Notes under the pieces: generated by a model
Database searches by the model: none
Seen by the model: the letters and a program-made list of their open reading frames with translations, nothing else
Told to the model about the DNA's origin: nothing
Shown here: positions 22,288-26,239 of the stretch, piece after piece
How the letters are laid out: each line of letters opens with the position of its first letter
Position numbering within the stretch: position 1 is the first letter of the stretch
Made by a program: the position numbers and the translations under genes
Assembly (NCBI GenBank): GCA_018221175.1
Contig: JAAOYE010000096.1
Coordinates: 1-26,239 of the forward strand
DNA length: 26,239 nt
Origin: Candidatus Woesearchaeota archaeon
GTDB taxonomy: Archaea > Nanobdellota > Nanobdellia > Woesearchaeales > BM511
Direction of reading: 5' to 3'

Positions 22288-23068
22288 TTTCTTCTTGTTT
22301 AAGTTTTTTGCCTTTTTGACTTATAGTTGACAAATGGTTTGATTTCTCCACTTCCAAAATAGCGTTAGCAAGCTGTTTCCCACCCACGATTTCTGGCAAA
22401 ACAACTATTTGTGCTCCTACTTTGTGAAGTCTTGCTACTGCTTCCTCATCCCTTGCCTTTGCAGAGATTAATATTTCAGGGTTCATATCTGAGGCAGACA
22501 TTGTTAGATAAATATTATCAGAGTCATCAGGCAAGCACGCTACTAAAACATTTGCTTTTTTCACATTTGCTTTTTCAAGCACGTGCTGGTCAAGTGCGCT
22601 TCCAAGAATAACTGACTCTTTTTTTTCAAGCAATTGCTTTACTTTTTCTTGGTCAATTTCGATAATTACATATTTTGCTTTTTCTTTTTTTAGTTCTTCA
22701 ACAGCATATTTGCCTGTTTTGCCGTATCCGCATATGATTATGTGATTTTTCTCGTTTCTCATTCTTACCAATCCTCCTTTCATACCTGAAAATAATATAT
22801 TAATTTTTCCTTCAATAAACACTGATGCCAGTGTTGTTAAAAGATAAAAAACTGTGCCCATCCCAAACAAGATGATGCCCATGATAATCATCTTGCCGTT
22901 GGGTGTTAAAGGGGTGTACGCTGCGCCAACAGTTGTAATAGTTAAAAATGTGATATAAACAGAGTCAAAAAATGCCATTCCTTCAACATTTCCTAAAAGG
23001 GCCCCGCCAGTAAGCAAAAGTAGAAGAAACAAAGTAATTGCTGTTAGGATATTTTTTAATGTTGCCAA
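22280..23068 (-). CDS. Two-TM ion channel with TrkA-N (RCK) domain and atypical filter
   Basis: 262 residues. Two membrane helices (about 8-26 and 60-84) flank a pore loop, followed by a TrkA-N/RCK Rossmann domain: HIIICGYGKTGKYAVEEL with the GYGxTG dinucleotide motif, VIIEIDQ with the acidic strand end, GSALDQHVLEKANVKKANVLVACLPDDSDNI and ISAKARDEEAVARLHKVGA. This is the plan of MthK- and KtrA-like potassium channels gated by nucleotide or Ca2+. The filter, usually TVGYGD, reads TTVGAAYTPLTP (45-56). The start is TTG at 23068, preceded in frame by TGA, with GAGGTG 5 nt upstream. A TATA element at 23107-23116 fits. No C-terminal RCK_C half is present. Confidence 0.85.
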   Translation of the reverse strand: MATLKNILTAITLFLLLLLTGGALLGNVEGMAFFDSVYITFLTITTVGAAYTPLTPNGKMIIMGIILFGMGTVFYLLTTLASVFIEGKINILFSGMKGGLVRMRNEKNHIIICGYGKTGKYAVEELKKEKAKYVIIEIDQEKVKQLLEKKESVILGSALDQHVLEKANVKKANVLVACLPDDSDNIYLTMSASDMNPEILISAKARDEEAVARLHKVGAQIVVLPEIVGGKQLANAILEVEKSNHLSTISQKGKKLKQEETK

Positions 23069-23122
23069 TCACACACCTCTTTTTACTTTATTCTCTATAA
23101 AGATGTTTATAAAGTTTATTAT

Positions 23123-24316
23123 TTATTTCTTTATTTTCAAACTTTCTTCAAAGATTTGTTTTACTTTTGCAATGTCAGACATCATCACCATTGGGCGCAT
23201 ATTCATCTTGGCAGATGCTTTTGCAAGCCTTAGCATGCCATGAACAATCCTTGGAGATATCTCAACTAAGAACTCGTTTTCTTTTGATTTTAGCTTTTTA
23301 GAAAACTCGACAACCTGCTCTTCTAGCGCTTTTGGAAACTTGACGTCAAAGCCTTTTAAAAAAGCGACATACTCTTTTACAAAGTTCAAATCGTTCTTGT
23401 TTTGCTTAGCCTCTTGGTTTGTAACAATTTTTTTTGCAATCTCTTCAAACTGGGTTGCATTTGGCTTTCTAATGAGAAAAAGCAGATGAAACCTTGTTAG
23501 CAGCGCTTGTTCAAAGGGTAGCTGATTTTTTAGCGTGTTTATCATCCAGCCAGCAAATTTGTCCCCCTTCGGGTTTGCAGTTGCAAGCACGTTAATTCTC
23601 GCATCTTCTGTCAAATGATGTTTACCCTTGTCATATGTGACAATTCCCTTTTCCATCGCAGAGTATAATGACGCCCTGTCCTGCTGCTTCATAAGGTTAA
23701 GCTCATCAATGCAGCAAAGACCTCCGTTGGCTTGCGGCAAAAGCCCTTTTATCACTTCATTTCCTTTCATGGTAATTGATAATCCTGCATGAGAAGTGCC
23801 AGAACCAAGGCCAAATGAGGAGATAGGAGCCATTTCTGATAGTGAGCGCAGTATTTCTGTTTTTCCTGTTCCAGGATCGCCAAGTAGCAGTAAGTGAATC
23901 TTTTCTGTTGAAAAAAGCTGGAGTGCAGCTGCAAGCTTTACTGTATCCATTCCTGTAATGTTTGGCGAGACTAGTTTTGGAATTACTTTGTCGGCTTTAA
24001 TAGAAAATCGCTTAAACATAACTTCCTTGGCTTTTTCTTCGATAACTTTGTTTGCGCGCTCTATGAACTTTTTTATTTCTTTATCCTCTCCTTTTTCCAG
24101 GTTTAGATGAAGCCGAGGGTAATCTGATTCTGTAAGAATACTTTTAGAAATACCAAGAGAGGTGTATGAAACGCCAAGTTTCTTTGTTTTAAGAAGCTTT
24201 CTTAGTTTTTTCTGCTCGTCTTTTTCAAAATATTGCTCTATCTGGTAAAGTTTTGCTTTAACTCTTCTTGATGCTGGCAAAACCGACATAATATTCTCAA
24301 GAGTATTTAGTTTCAT
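23123..24316 (-). CDS. Short MCM-like AAA+ ATPase
   Basis: 397 residues. A novel N-terminal 110 residues with no zinc motif is followed by an MCM-type AAA+ core: SPNITGMDTVKLAAALQLF (117-135), Walker A GDPGTGKT (146-153), Walker B CCIDEL (201-206), sensor-1 ATANP (245-249), and arginine finger LLTRF (272-276). The C-terminal lid ISPRIVHGMLRLAKASAKM resembles the MCM lid. Replicative MCMs are about 650-700 residues with OB and zinc domains and have IDEFDKM and LSRFDL; here these read IDELNLM and LTRFHL. So this is a divergent paralogue, helicase or remodeller of unknown target, and not the main replicative helicase. A TATA element (24337-24347) lies about 26 nt before the ATG. Confidence 0.82.
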   Translation of the reverse strand: MKLNTLENIMSVLPASRRVKAKLYQIEQYFEKDEQKKLRKLLKTKKLGVSYTSLGISKSILTESDYPRLHLNLEKGEDKEIKKFIERANKVIEEKAKEVMFKRFSIKADKVIPKLVSPNITGMDTVKLAAALQLFSTEKIHLLLLGDPGTGKTEILRSLSEMAPISSFGLGSGTSHAGLSITMKGNEVIKGLLPQANGGLCCIDELNLMKQQDRASLYSAMEKGIVTYDKGKHHLTEDARINVLATANPKGDKFAGWMINTLKNQLPFEQALLTRFHLLFLIRKPNATQFEEIAKKIVTNQEAKQNKNDLNFVKEYVAFLKGFDVKFPKALEEQVVEFSKKLKSKENEFLVEISPRIVHGMLRLAKASAKMNMRPMVMMSDIAKVKQIFEESLKIKK

Positions 24317-24336
24317 ACAAAATATTTGTCAGGTGA

Positions 24337-24347
24337 AATATTTAATA
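24337..24347 (-). promoter_or_regulatory. TATA box for the MCM-like gene
   Basis: TATTAAATATT on the minus strand, centred about 26 nt before the ATG at 24316, with no Shine-Dalgarno. Confidence 0.45.
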
Positions 24348-24396
24348 GTTATGGTTTTTAACAAAATTTAAATAAAAAACAAGGTTGACTTTGTTT

Positions 24397-24687
24397 ATGA
24401 ACGACAAAATCACAAATGAAAAGCTTGAAAAGTATTTTAACATCACAAAGGAAGCTTTAGACATGATTAAAGATAAAGGTGTGGATGAATCTAGACGCAA
24501 GCGGGCTGAGGATTTCTTGGACATGGCAACACGTTATTTTGAGGATGCAAAGCATTTTGAAGAAAAAAAAGATTATGTGCTTGCTTATGGCGCACTCAAC
24601 TATGCGCATGGCTGGCTTGATGCCGGCGCTAGAATAAAACTTTTTAATGTCTCTGATTCAAGACTTTTTACTGTGAATGATGATTAA
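24397..24687 (+). CDS. DUF357 family protein
   Basis: 96 residues from the ATG at 24397; an in-frame TTG at 24385 is rejected because the TATA element (24363-24374) is centred 28 nt before the ATG. All helical. KLEKYFNITKEALDMI and AEDFLDMATRYFEDAKHFEEKKDYVLAYGALNYAHGWLDAGARI carry the DUF357 signature, which ends in YAHGWLDAGxR. This archaeal family resembles a helical-hairpin/HEPN-like bundle; function is unknown. It is divergent from the MCM-like gene, and its 3' end overlaps the convergent membrane protein gene by 4 bp. Confidence 0.88.
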   Translation: MNDKITNEKLEKYFNITKEALDMIKDKGVDESRRKRAEDFLDMATRYFEDAKHFEEKKDYVLAYGALNYAHGWLDAGARIKLFNVSDSRLFTVNDD

Positions 24688-25274
24688 ATTATCAACCCCA
24701 CAAAAAAGTCTGAGAGCTTTAAGAAAAAATATGTAATTATAATCAAGTTTGCTATTGCTGATACCCACCTCCAGTGATTGATGCCTCCCTTTAGGAATTG
24801 TTCTATGAAAAGTCCGCCAAGAAAATATATTATTGGAAGTATTAATAGAATTGGCCCTGAAAGTTTGAAAGGCAATGCAAATATTGGGAATATGAACATC
24901 CAAACCCAGTATGGGACGCTCCCTCCAGTTGGGCCTTGCCCGCCAAGAAACGCTGCCATGATATCAGCTATGACTATATATATTGCTACCCAAAAAAAAC
25001 CCATGTATTTGGCAATGAGAACGCAAAAAAACGCTATTGGTGTAAACTCCACCCATATACGATACCTATTAACCACCCATTTGAAAAACCCCCCGATAAA
25101 AATGAATATGATAAAAGAAAATATTTTTTTTATGTTTAAAATATCAAATGCTGCCAAGACAATTGCTAAAAAAAGAAGTGTGAATGCAAATGCATAGATT
25201 TTCTTTTCGTTTTTAGAAACCCATTTAATTACGTCTTTGAAAGTTTTTTCAAATGCTAATTTTTGTTTTTTCAT
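24684..25274 (-). CDS. Polytopic membrane protein, unknown function, coupled to cbf5
   Basis: 196 residues. A basic amphipathic N-terminus (1-25) is followed by about six membrane segments (about 26-46, 49-64, 75-95, 96-110, 122-156 in two parts, 172-193). Features include FKWVVNRYRIWVEF, the loop FLGGQGPTGGSVPYWVWMF (109-127) and WRW near the end. It may be a distant paralogue of the protein at 7355-7954. No family is assigned. Its ATG overlaps the cbf5 stop (ATGA), so it is translationally coupled to cbf5, although nothing in the protein points to RNA modification. Confidence 0.62.
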   Translation of the reverse strand: MKKQKLAFEKTFKDVIKWVSKNEKKIYAFAFTLLFLAIVLAAFDILNIKKIFSFIIFIFIGGFFKWVVNRYRIWVEFTPIAFFCVLIAKYMGFFWVAIYIVIADIMAAFLGGQGPTGGSVPYWVWMFIFPIFALPFKLSGPILLILPIIYFLGGLFIEQFLKGGINHWRWVSAIANLIIITYFFLKLSDFFVGLII

Positions 25275-26239
25275 TTTTCTAGTTTTGGGTAAGTGCTTGT
25301 ATTCATAAAAACTTTTTGTGTTGTTACAGCAATTCCTTTTTCTTTTAGCATTTCTTTTGAGGTCATGTTTGATGTTCCTATTGCAACAAGCTCGTCTTTT
25401 AGCGACATTATTGCCACTACTTCTTCTTTTTGTATTTTGCTGTGAACCTTTGATATGCCTGGCACTTTTAAGTTAGCACCGTGACAAACACTGTTTATTG
25501 TAGAGTCAAAAACCCACACTTTCGGAATATGATCTACTGCAAACTCCACTGGCTTTATGCAGTGTCTGATGAATTTCTCATTGTCTTCTTCCTTGTAAAA
25601 GTGATAAGCATCTGTAAGGTCATGAAGAGTTACTACATTGCTTTCATCAAATGGCCCTGCTTTGGTTCTTCTCAACTGAGCCATGTGTGCTCCAACACCA
25701 AGTTTTTCTCCAATGTCATGGACAAGCTTTCTTATGTATGTTCCTGCCTGCGAACCAACTTTAAATAAGACATCCTGGCCAATTATGTCCAAGATTTCTA
25801 TGTAGTATACTTTTCTATACCTCCACTGACGTTTTACAGCAGACTTTATTGGGGGGAGCTGCTTTATTTTGCCTGTGAACTCTTTTATGACTTTTCTTAA
25901 CTCTGTTTCTTTGACTTCGTTATGAAGATGCATTAGGCATACATATTCTTTTCCTGCGTTTAGAAGTGTTTGCACTATCCTTGTTGCGCGCTGTGTTGCT
26001 ATTGGAAGCACCCCTGTTACTTTTGGGTCAAGTGTTCCTGAATGCCCTGACTTTTTTATTTTTAGAATTTTTTGTACAAACGCAGATACCTGGTGGCTTG
26101 TTGGCCCTGGCGGTTTGTCCATATTAATTATTCCATAATCAATTAGCTCTTCAACTGAACGCTTCTCTGGAGCCATCCCATATTTTGAAGAAGTCTTAGA
26201 TTCATTTCTGACAAGCACTTCTCTTTGTATCTTTTCAAA
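25271..26239 (-). CDS. cbf5: rRNA pseudouridine synthase Cbf5/TruB family (N-terminus outside window)
   Basis: 322 residues are visible. The frame is open to the window edge, and the residues before the first in-window start-like codon (FEKIQRE) match the normal Cbf5 N-terminus, so the true start lies beyond 26239. Cbf5 is the catalytic subunit of archaeal H/ACA guide RNPs (with Nop10, Gar1, L7Ae) and also acts on tRNA U55. Motifs: INMDKPPGPTSHQV, catalytic Asp in GHSGTLDPKVTGVLP, RQWRYRKVYYIEIL, GTYIRKLVHDIGEKLG, and AHMAQLRRTKAGPFDE. A C-terminal PUA domain follows (HIPKVWVFD through VTTQKVFM). The stop overlaps the next gene by 4 bp. Confidence 0.95.
   Translation of the reverse strand, partial: FEKIQREVLVRNESKTSSKYGMAPEKRSVEELIDYGIINMDKPPGPTSHQVSAFVQKILKIKKSGHSGTLDPKVTGVLPIATQRATRIVQTLLNAGKEYVCLMHLHNEVKETELRKVIKEFTGKIKQLPPIKSAVKRQWRYRKVYYIEILDIIGQDVLFKVGSQAGTYIRKLVHDIGEKLGVGAHMAQLRRTKAGPFDESNVVTLHDLTDAYHFYKEEDNEKFIRHCIKPVEFAVDHIPKVWVFDSTINSVCHGANLKVPGISKVHSKIQKEEVVAIMSLKDELVAIGTSNMTSKEMLKEKGIAVTTQKVFMNTSTYPKLEK

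Noticed and set aside
23123..24316. Annotation as the replicative MCM helicase
   Set aside because: The protein is far too short, lacks the N-terminal OB/zinc region and has altered MCM hallmark motifs.
24778..25197. Plus-strand open frame of 139 codons
   Set aside because: It is antisense to the membrane protein at 24684-25274, whose hydrophobic pattern and coupling to cbf5 are convincing. The frame shows no domain pattern.

Overview
The window looks like a chromosomal segment from a low-GC archaeon, most probably a DPANN-type lineage (Woesearchaeota/Pacearchaeota-like; lineage is inference). Archaeal markers are Cbf5 with a PUA domain, ribosomal protein L10e (uL16), DUF357, DUF4013, a CARF-winged-helix regulator and an MCM-type AAA+ protein. 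Most first genes of transcription units have a TATA box centred about 25-28 nt before the start codon, which is the layout of leaderless archaeal mRNAs. Several enzymes are of bacterial style (ThyA, DHFR, RsuA-family pseudouridine synthase, type 1 IPP isomerase, SufS-type desulfurase), as is common in DPANN genomes. I see no rRNA, tRNA, insertion sequence or CRISPR array.

Layout. Bases 1-1684: a membrane-anchored DsbA-like protein (cut by the window edge), an unlisted 26-residue membrane peptide just upstream of it, and a membrane-anchored winged-helix regulator. Bases 1806-7171: a tight minus-strand three-gene operon, read in the order 4499-7171, 2873-4495, 1806-2882. It encodes an exported alpha/alpha-toroid repeat protein, a 7TM module fused to an alpha-L-glutamate-ligase-like ATP-grasp domain, and a membrane-anchored transglutaminase-fold protein with Ser in place of the catalytic Cys. 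Bases 7172-7354: a divergent promoter region with a GC-rich, foldable island. Bases 7355-11110: small membrane proteins, a membrane-anchored JAMM-type protein and an RsuA-family pseudouridine synthase. Bases 11114-15776: IPP isomerase, SufS-like desulfurase, a second DsbA-like protein, a CARF regulator, RdgB, an NAD kinase-like protein and a ferredoxin.

Bases 15871-19568: thyA, folA, glyA and trxB in a row, i.e. the whole dTMP cycle plus thioredoxin reductase. folA has a structured leader whose last hairpin buries its Shine-Dalgarno and start codon. Bases 19644-26239: DUF4013 protein, thioredoxin, a U32-family protein, L10e, a TrkA-N potassium channel with an unusual filter, a shortened MCM-like ATPase, DUF357, a membrane protein and Cbf5 (5' end outside the window).

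The strongest candidate for an undescribed system is the 1806-7171 operon. It carries the same parts as the bacterial set of inactive transglutaminase, 7TM and ATP-grasp ligase, but with the 7TM module moved onto the ligase and a large exported toroid protein added. Its chemistry cannot be read from sequence. A cytosolic ligase coupled to an extracytosolic peptide-handling or surface-modification complex is the working inference. The second is the folA leader.
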